DNA from: Bolinopsis microptera
Lineage: Eukaryota > Ctenophora > Tentaculata > Lobata > Bolinopsidae
NCBI RefSeq assembly: GCF_026151205.1
Contig: NC_087079.1
Location: forward strand, 5,862,169-5,926,168
DNA length: 64,000 bases
Reading direction: 5' to 3'
Shown here piece after piece: positions 49,247-61,663 of this stretch; position 1 is the stretch's first letter, and every line of letters starts with the position of its first letter. The translations under genes were made by a program, and so were the position numbers. The notes beneath the pieces were generated by a model. That model worked only from the letters and a program-made list of their open reading frames with translations, was not told where the DNA came from and made no database searches.

Positions 49247-50238
49247 TGTAAACCGTGATTAATTGAGATGAATTTAGGGTAATATTGTGTAATATCTAGG
49301 TAGTGTAGTGATTATAATAAGGCGGTCGTGGTGTCCAGTATGTGACGGTAGTATTTTGGGCATATATTAGTATACGACAGTTATTGCAGTTTAAGTGCAG
49401 AGAGGTCAGTTTAACATATGTTTGGGTCAGTACAAGGTTGAATTATGGAGTGTTTACAGAATACTAGTGGTACTATGTTGTGGCTATCGACAGGACAGTT
49501 TGCAATTCCCGGGAAATGGTAGATTGTTTAGACTATCAGGGGCGAGAGGAAAATACGATTAGCCTTTTGAGATCGGGAGTGCCAGTTTACCCGATCGAGA
49601 GGGGGGTCATTTTGATACCGGGCAGGTTCTGTAGCTAGAACCTGTTAAGGTTAGGTCGTTTAGTTAGGTAGATGGTTATAGTGGTAAGTATAAGATTGGC
49701 GGCCGTAGAATAGTGGAGCATTACGTAATTACTGTTATCAGGCTTGGTTGTGGCCGACATCAGGGGATGTCTTGACAACACTGGGCTCTGGCAGAGCGGG
49801 AGTCAGCGAGTACCTTGGGCACCTTTATTATACCCCTTGTTTGCATTCTCACCCTATTCGATAGAGGGTCATGGTTGATACCAGACTAGTGTAAGGGACC
49901 AGGACCAGTTATGGTTGGGGCCTGGTGAGCACGGATGGAACGTGTCGTTAGAGGTTTAGAATCGACAGTGGTTATTTCAGGGCACCTAGATTAGGCACGG
50001 TCAAGGCGAGTTGACCGTGCTATCCGTGTTTTATGTTGCAGCACTAGATCGCTGAGCGTTTATGGGCGATACGAGTCTGGTTAATTAGGATTTGAAGTAG
50101 AGGTTGTCGAATTATTCATTGTATTGTTTCATAGTTTAACTTTGTTTACCCTTTATTATCACGCTCGTTTCCATTGTCCAAACCCTTAATTAAATGCAAA
50201 TAAACTTCGAACCGGGAAGCAAGTGTCCACTGCTTACA
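49247..50238 (+). repeat. Right LTR, 992 bp
   Basis: Partner of 42485-43476. Its right edge is set by where the match stops (ttaca, then aaaaaaatataa), its left edge by TG at 49247. Confidence 0.95.
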
Positions 50239-50291
50239 AAAAAATATAATATGTCGGTTTCTTGTGTTTGAAAATACCTAGAAGTATAAAA

Positions 50292-50945
50292 GTTGTGTAA
50301 CAGGTTGTGTAACAGGACGTGTAACAGGGCGTGTAACAGGACGTGTAACAGGTCGTGTAACAGGGCGTGTAACAGGACGTGTAGCAGGACGTGTAACAGG
50401 ACGTGTAACAGGACGTGTAACAGGACGTGTAACAGGACGTGTAACAGGACGTGTAACAGGACGTGTAACAGGTTGTGTAACAGGACGTGTAAAAGGACGT
50501 GTAACAGGACGTGTAACAGGACGTGTAACAGGACGTGTAACAGGACGTGTAACAGGACGTGTAACAGGACGTGTAACAGGACGTGTAACAGGGCGTGTAA
50601 CAGGACGTGTAACAGGTCGTGTAACAGGACGTGTAACAGGGCGTGTAACAGGACGTGTAACAGGGCGTGTAACAGGACGTGTAACAGGGCGTGTAACAGG
50701 ACGTGTAACAGGGCGTGTAACAGGACGTGTAACAGGACGTGTAACAGGACGTGTAACAGGACGTGTAACAGGACGTGTAACAGGACGTGTAACAGGACGT
50801 GTAACAGGACGTGTAACAGGACGTGTAACAGGACGTGTAACAGGTCGTGTAACAGGTCATGTAGCAGGACGTGTAACAGGGCGTGTAACAGGACGTGTAA
50901 CAGGGCGTGTAACAGGTCCGGTCGTGTAACAGGACGTGTAACAGG
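50292..50945. repeat. 12-bp minisatellite, about 54 copies
   Basis: Unit acgtgtaacagg with g, t or a variation in the first bases. It starts about 54 bp after the right LTR. A 12-bp unit with no stop gives long Cys-Asn-Arg-Thr repeats on one strand and Cys-Tyr-Thr-Ser repeats on the other; neither has a supporting flank. Confidence 0.95.
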
Positions 50946-52050
50946 CTACAACCGGTCATGGTTGATGGTTGGCGGGTTTTATGTTACAAGCTTTAATATA
51001 AAATCTAAAAATAGGCAACTGAGCGTTGGGTGTATGTAAATCATAATTGTATTTAATTCCGCGCTTAATCAAACGACAATTTGCACATTTTTGGATGGGG
51101 TATAAGAAAGGAAAAGCGACGACTTAGAACTAAAACAATGACGAGAATGTGAACGTTCTCACTAATTCACTGCTACGGATCTTTGGACATCATGTGCATG
51201 TTACGCTTTTCCTCGAACCCAAAAATATCAACTTAATAACACCAGAATGTGTGTCTGTCTGTGTGTCTGTCTGTCTGTGTGTAATTTCCGAACGGTTATA
51301 CAAAAAAAACGGCAATAGTTACGGGACTGGTTTTTTCGGTATAGTGCCGACAAAACTCTGATGAAGCCCATAAGCAAATTTTATAAAAATCGGCCGGTGG
51401 TAAGTGGTTTAATTGATGGTTTTGTACCACAAAACATGTTACATAAAATGGCGTGATAAGAACGGCAAGAGTTACGGGGCTAGCTCTCTCTCTCTCTCTC
51501 TGCATATGTAGCGTATATATTACATGGCGTATATATTACATGGTCATATGATACTATAAACTTATTAGGGGAGGGAGTGCTCAAACGGTCTGTTTGGACT
51601 GTAGAGAGAGTTCATACTTTCATACGACAATGTAATGCATGTTCACAAATATGATAGGCTGGTGTGGTGCAGGGTTAATTTCTATTGATTATTGATTAAG
51701 AATTACTATTTTTTAAGCATACTATTGGATACGTGAGGGCACTCCGAATACAATTGCTCGCCTAATCCGGGTTTTGACTCAGCGGGTAATTACTCCTACC
51801 CTTTTTAACTGCGGCAGTGAAATCCCGGCCGTAGGCCGGGCTACACTAGTTATATTATAATCCCCCTATAATACATGAGCAGGCCAGCGATTTAAATTCA
51901 GTATTATTGTATGTAAAGTTTATACGATATATGAAACAATAACTGCTGTATACTAAAATTTATTCAAACTCAAAAATATTTTGTAACTTTCGTATGAGAA
52001 TTTTTGAATCTGAGAAGTTGACCATTTTCGCCGAGAATACTCAAAAATGT
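50946..52050. other. Non-coding stretch with minor repeats
   Basis: Contains a (gtgtctgtct)n patch at 51249-51282, two copies of an acggcaa.agttacgggnct phrase near 51308 and 51460, a (tc)n run near 51483, and a hairpin CCCGGCC-GTA-GGCCGGG at about 51823-51839. No gene is supported. Confidence 0.6.
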
Positions 52051-55000
52051 CCCCCCCCCCCCCCTCACGTGTCATAACAGATATGGGTAATTTTCAAATA
52101 AATTTTACAGAGTATAATATTACAATTCAATTTACAAAGACGAAAATATTTTGGACATAATATGTGCCAACTATTCACTATAATATTCGTGTCCAACTGT
52201 ATAAAAAGACAACAATACCGAATAAGAATGAGGAAGGTTTGCCAAATAGTGAATATTTTAAATTACAGTGATTTTAAGTTGACACCTTTAGGAGGAAGAA
52301 GGAGCAGCGAGATGATTTCTGAAACAGAACAAACAGGAAGAGGGTATCAGGGTATAATTATTAGTCAGCTCAGGGGCCATCCTCTACTGAAAACACTACA
52401 AGATTGATTGCAGATTAGTGTTCCCAGATAAGATTAACCCTGAAAATTACATCCCATTTTCATTTTCGTGTGTATTTCAATTACAGGGTCAGGAAATGAG
52501 GAAATCAGGAAATGTAAAGAGTACCATTTCACAGTCTAATCAAAACAAAGTACACACTGCAAGAATTTGCAGGACGGTAAGTTTCAATAGACTCAACCTA
52601 TATTTAATTTATTTAAGAAGTCTTGTCAAAGTTGAACGAGGAAAATCAACTAATGTGGTGAGAGCAAGGAAACGTTTGTTTATTTAACCACATCCCACAC
52701 TAAGCCACACCAACTGTAACAACATTTACACTGAAGGAGAATACACTGTAAACTAAGGAATTTGAGGAGGGAGCCGAGCGGGTTTCTCTAGGTAATTGAA
52801 GAAACAAATTACAAGTGCAAACTACGGTAAGTTGGCAACTCTAACCTAAACATTGTAGTTTTGATACTGAAAGTTTGCTAAAGGCGAGATAAACATTCAA
52901 GAGTTGTTAAGCTGTCGCTCTTAAAGAAAGGTACACCTGCCGACTTCGTTAAACGCAGCCGTTTAATGCCTGTCCAGCAATACGACCAGGGCAGGAACTA
53001 CCCCCGGCATAGCACAGTCATAATGACACGCAAATTAACATTACCAGGACACACAAGATTAGAGTACATGCTAGCTGACTGGATGCTACTTCTCCTTTCT
53101 TACATGCTTACAACAACTGTTTAATTCACACGTCAAGCAGAAAGCACTTCGACAGGAAGAATTCCAGCTTCACGGAAAGAATTCCGGCTTCACAGATTTA
53201 CTACAGGAGGAAGCTAGAAGCATACCGTCGTATAACAATAACTTACTCTGCTTGAATTTTTAATGCTAAAGAAAGTACGATAAAAATCAAAACGAACCTC
53301 GCTTGTTAAACCAATTAGTAACTAAAGTAATGGCAAGTGCCCACCACTTTTCCATATCCTCTTAGTATCTAAAAAATATCTCCACATTTCAAATACACAA
53401 ACGAGCGTGTACTGATGTTATTTATAAGTGTTTACTGTAACAAAACTCACAAGAGTAATGACTAATGAGGGATCATTAAAAAGCATAATATAATCCAAAA
53501 GAAGGTTTGAAGATTGTCGCCACAAATTTAGTTACGTGAAAGCATATATTTTAGAGCAAATGTATCTAAAATATAGAGCGAATATTCTAGAATACACAGC
53601 GAATGTAACTAGAATTTAGAGTAAATGTTTCCAGACTGAAGAGCGAATGTAACTAAAATATAGAGCGAATGTTGCTACAATTAAGAGTAAATGTTTCTAG
53701 ACTAAAGAGCGAATATTCTAGAATGAAGAGAGAATGTTTCTGAAATACATGACTTCCATGATGTCCGGTATCATTACATCACAAGACACACGTTCCCTGA
53801 TCTCATTCCTTCGTTACAAAGCACAACATTGTTGTAGTAAATCTATATAAGTCACCATGGCTACCAATTTACAGAAGTATGGCCAGTAACAAAGATGATT
53901 ACCTAGATTCTAGATACAAACTGGCCACAGCCATCGAGTGCATTCTTTGAATATTTTACCGGGAAGGAAGAAGCGCGAGAGCTCGACGAAACTTGATATA
54001 TCCTACACGGAAATAATTATGTCTAAGAGAATATGCTGTATTCCAAGTTAGGGCATGTTTTCAGGGGCAGGAATGAGAGGTAGTACCTAAAAACAGGGCA
54101 CTTTTGTGGGAGTGACTTTTAAACACCTTATTTGTTATAATCGTTATACTGAAACACGAGATCTCCCTTCAATATGAAGAATTCGTGCGTCAACATTTGA
54201 TGAATTATGTCCTCCGATGGTCAAAGATATTGGAGTTCTCTTGTAAGGATTTACTAATATTCTTTAAAAACAAGGAATGAGAATTGGAAATAACCACTAA
54301 AATGCCCAAAAAAGCGACGGAAGGCTGCAGTTAAAGACGTTGGCACATTGCCCAAATGAAAATGTCCTGTAACTGAAACCTGTAACTAAGCGAGTAGAGT
54401 ACCCGAAATTACACACGCGTCATCTAATGGGAAGCCATCTCAAAGCCAAGTGTTATCACCCGCATAAACTGACTGACCAAGTTTCAGTACACGGTACATT
54501 TTCTATACACAGTTTACAGCCCCATGGAATGACAGCCCCTTTACTCGACACACAACAATATATCTACACTATAATACTACACGGTAATTACTCTTCCCGC
54601 CGCCGGACGCATTCAAGACAGTGAGGAGGGCCCTGTGCGGACCAGAGTGAGGCGTTACGTGTGAAGCGAGTGTGCGGCGGAGTTTGTGGGTGGTCTGTGG
54701 AGGAGGCGTGGTGATCGAGAGTAGCGGTTTTCTTGCGTTGTGTTACATTTGGTATGCTATTGTGTGTGCGGCTGCGAGCTGATCACATTATTGTAGGAAA
54801 ACATTATTACAATCGCTACTTTAGTAGTTAGTACTGCGTGTGTATGTGTATTTTTGTCCATCGTGCAGTTTAAACTTTAGGTCTGGTGTAAAAACTGGCG
54901 AGCCACTGAAATCTAGAGAAAAGTATAAAAGCGCCGTGACACGCAACTTGGCAAGCAATTTGGGAACAACCCTGAAACTTGAAGGGTCTCTCTAGAAGTA

Positions 55001-56887
55001 ATGAGATGAAGTAAACAGTACGGTACATTGTAAAGCAAGCACGCCAATATGAACTCAGAGACACCCAAAAATAGCTTAAACATCTGCTGATAGGCTTCAC
55101 CCAAATATGGAATAATTGGATTGTCAATGTTGGAGAGCTAGCTTGTTCTAGAATTTCGCGGCGGCTCCCTCAGGTTAGCGAGAGAGCTATTATAATATTA
55201 ATAGTGTGTTCTTGATCCAGGGAGAAGCATGTGCTTGTGATCTTTCAGCTGCTTACTGTACAGTTTACCGAGCTTGGTTGTCGTGAATATTACACAGTTG
55301 TAGCCGGTGATTTGTGGCTAGGTTTGGTGCTGGTTAGTACGTGGTTCCCTGAAGGACAAAGGCCTTAAGGCCCTATTGTCGGCCATTGTCGACTACAAGG
55401 GACCACATCTGGCCCCACATCTTTACTTTCTGAAAGTTTCCAGTCGAATTTTGGCGGCCATTTACATTTTACAAGGCGCCAATCTTTACCGAGGACGGTA
55501 AATTAAAGGCTGTTGACAATTGTGCTGGCTTGACTAGCTGACGTGCTAATTTAATGTCAAGTTGTACCAGCCCACTCACTCAATTAGGTGATCAATTAAC
55601 ACGCAATTACACATTTTCCACACACAAATTACACGCTTAATTACCCGGAATTAAACGCTCAGTAGTCACAAAATTCAATCACTGAACTTAGCAACTTTTA
55701 TACATTATTATTAACCACATTTCATGAGGTAAAACTCCTAAACTTGCTCTCCGGTGCGAGCTCAAGTCTGACTAAGATCTATATTAGTATATATTTGATT
55801 ATGCTATACACTGCTAAGTCCAAGTCTGTATCGTAAACTTATAATCATTGGCATTTATAAATCAAGAGGCTTGCATATAATGAACATATTGACACGGGTG
55901 CAGAGTTGAGTCTGTACGGAACCTAGTAGTTTCAGATCCTTGTTTAACTTGCCGTACAGCAAGGTCATCCACTACTTTAGCCCGGCGAGGCACATAACTC
56001 CCTCTACAACTCCATGACAAATGTTTCATATATACTAGCCGAGTTCACAAGTTATATCCTTGTGTTTGAGAAGAGCTCGTTAGAACTGCTTCCTTTCCCT
56101 TCAGTATCCCACAGTCTCTCGAGTTTCCCGGAAATGGCTCGTACGATCCAAATCACTTAGGGGTGGTTCATATATAATATAATCAATTTGTAGGCAATTT
56201 TAACGTAATCAACACCACCCCCTCCCCTCAGCTCTGATTACTTAATATGTGAATACGTTACTTAAAGATGAGATTTGAACGACCCCACCGCCCACGTCAA
56301 TTAAAGATGAGATTTGAACGACCCCACGTCACTTAAAGATGAGATTTTTTGGCACGACTACCGAAATCTGGATATTATCCCAGATCTGAAAAGCTTACTC
56401 AAATCCTTAACTTACCGAGTAACCAAACCCTAATAATATCCTAATATCTCAGCCCTGTATGTAACCCTTAATCCACCTCAACTGTAAATCTGGCCGTTGC
56501 CATGTTCCCATGCTAATACCTAGGTGTTGGGATTTAGCACTAGTTCTAATATTATCTGGTTAGGATGATCTTGAGGTAGCCGTGAGATATTAAATTGTCA
56601 CACCGTTTGAATGTGACATAATTGAACCTTGATGACACTGCACTTGAACAGACAGCCACTGATTTCACACTGCGTGTAGTTGGTTGGGTAATTACCGAGG
56701 CTCAAGAATTAGTTTAACTTTAGGTCTGCAATCAACATTTTGTTACCATTATATACCTTTTTAACTGTAATTCTCGAAATTGTAATGGCAAACGAATAAA
56801 ACTTCCAACTTGCTAGAATAAAACTGGCAACCTGTACCACCAAATAAACCAATACAATAAATACTGTAACTGAGAATTAAAAACAAA
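52051..56887. other. Long intergenic stretch downstream of eIF3m
   Basis: It starts with a 14-base C-run (52051-52064). Frames at 52162-52687 (plus strand) have no domain and no convincing splice context. A loose array of gagcgaatgt and ctagaat phrases lies at about 53575-53740. A GC-richer patch at 54600-54730 could be a promoter or first exon, but nothing confirms this. 56165-56265 matches the dispersed repeat at 38490 in reverse, followed by three copies of aaagatgagattt at 56260-56350. Confidence 0.5.
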
Positions 56888-59800
56888 TTATCCGCCACCA
56901 ATAGGAACCGAAAAATTGTGGCTCTTTCTCATGCTTTCCTGAATAATAACTAAATTCTTCTGCCACAGTTCTAATTTATTCTTAATGAAGAGCCATTGAG
57001 GATCTAGGAAGGTCCTGTTAATGGTGCTGCTGATCAATATCTTCCCTTCAGGCTGGTTTATCTTACCCTTGATCAGTCCACTACCAATTGCCTCGATAAC
57101 AAACGGTTCCAAATCTTCCGTTACAAGGTTCAACTTGTCAACTAGCTGTGAAAACTCGATCTCATTGCAGTCCTGGGCCATGCTAGCCAGGGTCAACAGC
57201 CTCATCTTCCGTAAGTTCTCCTCGTGGGTAACTGCCAGCTTCTCCACAAACTCCACGTTGTTGTTGTAGAACTCAATGTAGTCGTTGAGATCTCCGTTTA
57301 CAAATATCTGGAGGAGCTCGTGGGAAAGCTGTCCGTCCAGCGCGCGGATTGGGTGTAGGTCCAGGAGGTGGTCCATGACGAATATGTTGGGGTGGGCAAT
57401 GTGGGAGATAACACAGATGTGCGCATCAGGCTTAGCTTCTACTCCCTCATTCTCAGAGTACAGTTTGAGCAGTAGCACCAGTGCCTGGATTGCTTTCTCT
57501 CCTTGTTGGATTGCGGAGAAGGCCTCGTGGAGGAGCCGGTAGATGTCACGTTGTTCCTGTACGTCACACTTCCACTTGTCCATCCACCCACTGATCTGAA
57601 ACAGTACGCCCGGGTTAGTTAAGAAAAGTGGTCATTATCTGTTACACTACCAGAAGGTACACCACGGAATATATTCTCTGTTGTATATCACGTGATATAT
57701 ATCTATATATTACGTAGATTGTAGAGTATGTTAGACATTAATTCTTTTAACAGTCTTATAAATATAAAGTAAAGGATGATATGCGCCGGTTAGGATTTCG
57801 GTATAGGTCAATAAAAATTTCAACAATGAATAATAAATGAATAGTTTTAAGTGCAACTCCTTATCTCCCCCGGTTTACTAGGCTAATATAACACAGTACC
57901 ACGAACTAGCTGACACATTAAATAACATGTTGATACCATGTCGTTATACGTTACTACTAAATAAAGATAATCACATAATATACAGGGTATACAGTTAGTG
58001 TGTTTATAAGTTTATATAACTGTGTGTAGCTATGTCTAGAGATAGCTATAATATTATGTGCTTTATGATATATTGTATTGTATTGTATCAGATGCCATCG
58101 TGGAGTAGGTGGTCACTGGTCTCCTGCACCTTTTCCCCCTCGACATAATATATAAAACCTAAACATGCAACCTACAATCCGAAGGTGATTGCAGCCCTTG
58201 TGATATAACACGACTGTTAAATAACTTCTCTTATTTTTACTTAATAATCTAATAGAGTAATACATGTATCAGATGAGGCAGTAGATTCACTGTCAAGATT
58301 AGAAATGTGTGGTATGTACTTAAGATGTACTTATCTTATATCACGTACAATCTAAACACGCGGACAGGTACACTGTAAATTAACGAAAATGTAGTAAAAA
58401 TTTTTAAATGACACAGACATGCACTACAACAGTACAACTACAGCTCTACAATAATGATTTTTATTTAAAAACTTGTCTACCCGGAGATATTAAAAGATAA
58501 CAATATGCAACGTTCCGTAACATACATCTGAGCAAGATGAGAACCAGGTGTGGTTACATAAAACACTTCTGCACTTGGCCAATATCACAGTATTTTCCGA
58601 GTTACGTACTACATTTAACAATTTAAATAATCAACAAAGTAACGAGTAAAAATTGAATCCCACTAATTTAAAACAACTAATTTACAACAACTATATTACC
58701 TGGTCGATATCGAGAGTGGCGTGTCTCAGCTGTCCAGTCTGCACAACCAGCTTCAGAACATTGACCAGTAGCTGGTATGTAGATCTGAGAGTGGGCTGGT
58801 AACAGGAGAACTGCTGGGACAGCAGCTTGCTTTTTAGGGGGAGGCGCTCAGAGGTGGTGTCTGCTACTATTGCGTTACTCAGCTTCTTGCTTGTTTCTTC
58901 TATCTGGTCCACCTGGGAATGGTTATAGTTTAGATTTTATTATTAGTTATTATTACAATTCAAACTTTATTATTACAGTTTAGATTTTATTATTACAATT
59001 CAGACTTTATTATTACAATTTAGATTTTATTATTACAATTTAGATTTTATTATTACAATTCAGACTTTATTATTACAATTTAGATTTTATTAAATTACAA
59101 TTCAGACTTTATTATTACAATTCAGACTTTATTATTACAATTCAGACTTTATTATTACAATTCAGACTTTATTATTACAATTCAGACTTTATTTCAAATC
59201 TTTGCAATTATCTGATTACATATGAATTAAATTATCACAACGTCACGATTATCTCAGCAGGATTACTAAATACTGTTAGCTCGTGAGACAAGCGCATTTT
59301 CTATACAGGATACATTAATTATAATATATTATTGAATATAATAATAATAAGATAATGAACTTCAGGACATGTCCCATACTTCTTATAAATTATAACCCTA
59401 TTTTTAGCTCAACTAAACACTGCACTGAAGACAACCAGTAAACACTACACGTTATATTACGTTATTACACGTATATAATATTATATATTACACGTGATAT
59501 TCATGTGTATTCTAGTGCGGAGACACGTGACAACTAGTGACCAATAAATCCCCAGAATCACAATTGTTACACATTATACTATACTATGTGTACTGTGTAG
59601 TATAGTATACAGTCGAACTGGTTTACACTGTCATTCAGTTATATTGCATAATACAAGTTACAGTCTACACGCCGCACCAGTATTGTATAGTGTAGAGTAC
59701 ACTACACTATACAATACACTGCACAGTACACTAAACAGTACACTACACTACACAGTACACAATAAACTATATAGTTTGAGCTGAGTACACTGACTACTGC

Positions 59801-60196
59801 ACACAAATACCTCTCCAGTTGGGGTCTCCACTGCCAATTACAATTAACAGCACCAGACCACCAGTGTAATTACAGTGTAACTACACGTGTAATTAGCAGT
59901 ACCAGGACACTGGTTATTATTACACTGCATACCTGTGACAGTAACTGTATCATGGAGATGAGAGAGAAGAAGGCACTCTCCACCTCTGTATCAGCCGCGC
60001 ACTTGGTAAAATACAGGGGGTAAGCCTCAATGAGTTGGGGAAGCAACTCTAAGAACGTATCCTCGTTCTCCTCAAAGTTCTCCGGAAGGTCAAACTTAGC
60101 ACCGTAGGTTTCCAGAAGGTTCTTCATTTCCAGCGCTTGTGATAGGTAGGATATACCTATAAAACTGGGCGCAACCAGATTGAGTACGTTCGACAT
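56888..60196 (-). CDS. EIF3M: Eukaryotic translation initiation factor 3 subunit M (3 exons)
   Basis: Exons: 60196-59933 (88 codons), 58912-58700 (71 codons) and 57595-56888 (235 codons plus stop), all GT-AG and phase 0, total 394 residues (human 374). Exon 1 starts in good context (aaccATGt). Exon 3 aligns with the human C-terminal half: WMDKW for WISDW, FVMDHLLDLHPI for FLFDHLLTLKPV, YIEFYNNNVEFV for YVKFYQNNKDFI, HEENLRKMRLLTLASMA for HEQNMAKMRLLTFMGMA, FVIEAIGSGLIKGKINQ for FVIDAVRTKMVYCKIDQ. This covers the PCI/winged-helix domain. The protein is a core-octamer subunit of eIF3, which recruits the 40S subunit to mRNA. A TTTTAG just upstream of the ATG hints at a separate 5' UTR exon. Introns carry repeats but no gene. 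Confidence 0.96.
57596..58699. other. Intron 2 of eIF3m
   Basis: 1.1-kb AT-rich intron with no gene or clear element. Confidence 0.8.
58927..59195. repeat. 20-bp minisatellite in eIF3m intron 1
   Basis: About 13 copies of ttattattacaattcagac (or variant tagatt). Further right in the intron, 59575-59609 forms a 12-bp inverted pair (tatactatacta and tagtatagtata). Confidence 0.9.
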
Positions 60197-61663
60197 GGTT
60201 GGGGTCCTGTCTTGTGCTCCTAAAACATTATGTAATTTATTAATTAAATATAGTTAATCGGTTAATTTTCAAAATTTATTAGTTGATTAATTGACTGTTA
60301 GTTAGTTGATTTATATTATACTTATTTTTTATTTATTTATTTTTATATTATACTTATTTTTTGTTTATTTTCTTATGAATAAGTTTACATTTATTTATTT
60401 TGTCTGTTTAATCGTTTACTTATTATGCTATTTAATAATAACTTTACATGGTTGACGTTAGTTAATATTTGTATGATTTGAGAACTTTTAGACACGACTT
60501 AATTTTCTTTTTAGTAAAATTTACTTTTAATTTGTTTATTCATTTCACGCGATAGGCTTGATTTTTAGTCATTACACTATTACAGTAGAAACTATGTAAT
60601 TGAAATTAAGAGATTTGTTCCCAATTTTGTAGCTTAATAACAGAAGATTTTTTAATGGATCCCTCCATTCTGAATGTATCCTAATTATTAATTATCCTAA
60701 TTAGTAATTATCCTAATTATAAACGGTACATACCAAGTAAAACATTATTTCTGAAAATAGATTAGATTGATTAAAATAATTAAAATATATTATAGCAACC
60801 AAAACAAAAACCAGTCAAGGTATTGCACGTCACGGAGTCTAGTGGGTCACAAATAAGAAAATCAAACAAAATGAAAATTAAAATCAAATATTCATTTAAA
60901 GATGACCGGATGTTAGATTAGTTGAACATTCATTAATGCCTAAAAAGCTTACTTTGGGACTATTATTAACTAGAATTTATGTTTCTTTTTTCTTAAAAAA
61001 TGTTACCAAAAATGAAATTGTACAAAACTAAAAGGAAATTAGATTTCACTAAAAAGAAAAACGTTAACCTAATTCACAGGTGCCAGATGGGCCGCAATTA
61101 TGATTGAAATGTGAGACGAAACTTAAAACGTAGAAAATGGCAGAGAATTGTTTCACGTTTGTCTGGACATGTGATTTTGTCACCCATTATGGATTTGACT
61201 GGTTGATGTGCAGCGAGCTGATAGGTTACAATCGCTGTCACGTGGTGTGACGTCATGTCATGTAGTGTGACGTCATTTCACGTGTCAATACAAACTTGTA
61301 AAACCTCCCCGGTAATCGGTATTACCAACGTTAGAAATGAAACTTAAATTTAACACATAATTCTTTGCTCTCGTCATCAAAGGCTAAAAATGGTTCGATT
61401 CGTCAGTTGTCTCAGAAATTATTGCTGGAGACAATTAAGATCAGATACAATTAGATTTTTGTTGAAAAACTTGCAGATTAGTAAATTGTAGGGTCAGACA
61501 ATCAAAAAAAATAACCAAGATACATAAAAAGTAATGCTTCGGACAACATAATCAAGAAGCCATCAATACCTAAAAATATATAATATAATATAACTATCAA
61601 AATAAATACTAGCATCTAAAAACTACTGCTACGAGCTACAAAATATATCATCAACTTAATAAT
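60197..61663. other. Intergenic between eIF3m and the zinc-finger gene
   Basis: AT-rich. It contains tttattta-type simple repeats (60300-60420), a tandem of cctaattattaattat phrases (about 60680-60720) and a direct repeat cgtgtnacgtcat (about 61240-61280). No gene is supported. The eIF3m promoter and zinc-finger 3' UTR should lie here. Confidence 0.5.

Larger units (their letters stand above)
42485..50238 (+). mobile_element. LTR retroelement, 7.75 kb, pol-less and internally decayed
   Basis: Bounded by two 992-bp LTRs (TG...CA) and flanked by aaaa on both sides, a likely 4-bp target duplication. A tggcgc motif follows the left LTR where a primer-binding site is expected. The interior (43477-49246) has tandem-repeat-rich ends and a coding remnant at about 44970-47600. 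That remnant comprises gag-like capsid segments, two CCHC zinc-knuckle modules, and a retroviral-type aspartic protease segment (LIDTGTTSN) of the Ty1/copia-like sort common in aquatic animals. No reverse transcriptase, RNase H or integrase is recognisable. It is a broken, non-autonomous fossil with several breaks. The LTRs look identical by eye, so insertion was recent even though the interior is decayed. Confidence 0.9.

Noticed and set aside
50234-51039. Cysteine-rich repeat proteins of about 240 residues on both strands
   Set aside because: A 12-bp stop-free unit produces them automatically; they have no signal peptide, no flanking coding sequence and equal length on both strands.
51823-51839. 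Hairpin CCCGGCC-GTA-GGCCGGG as a terminator or small RNA
   Set aside because: An isolated stem without a U-run, promoter or repeat context; recorded as a minor feature only.
52162-52687. Two plus-strand frames that might be exons
   Set aside because: Some AG/GT dinucleotides are nearby, but the peptides show no domain or internal consistency and the phases do not force a join.
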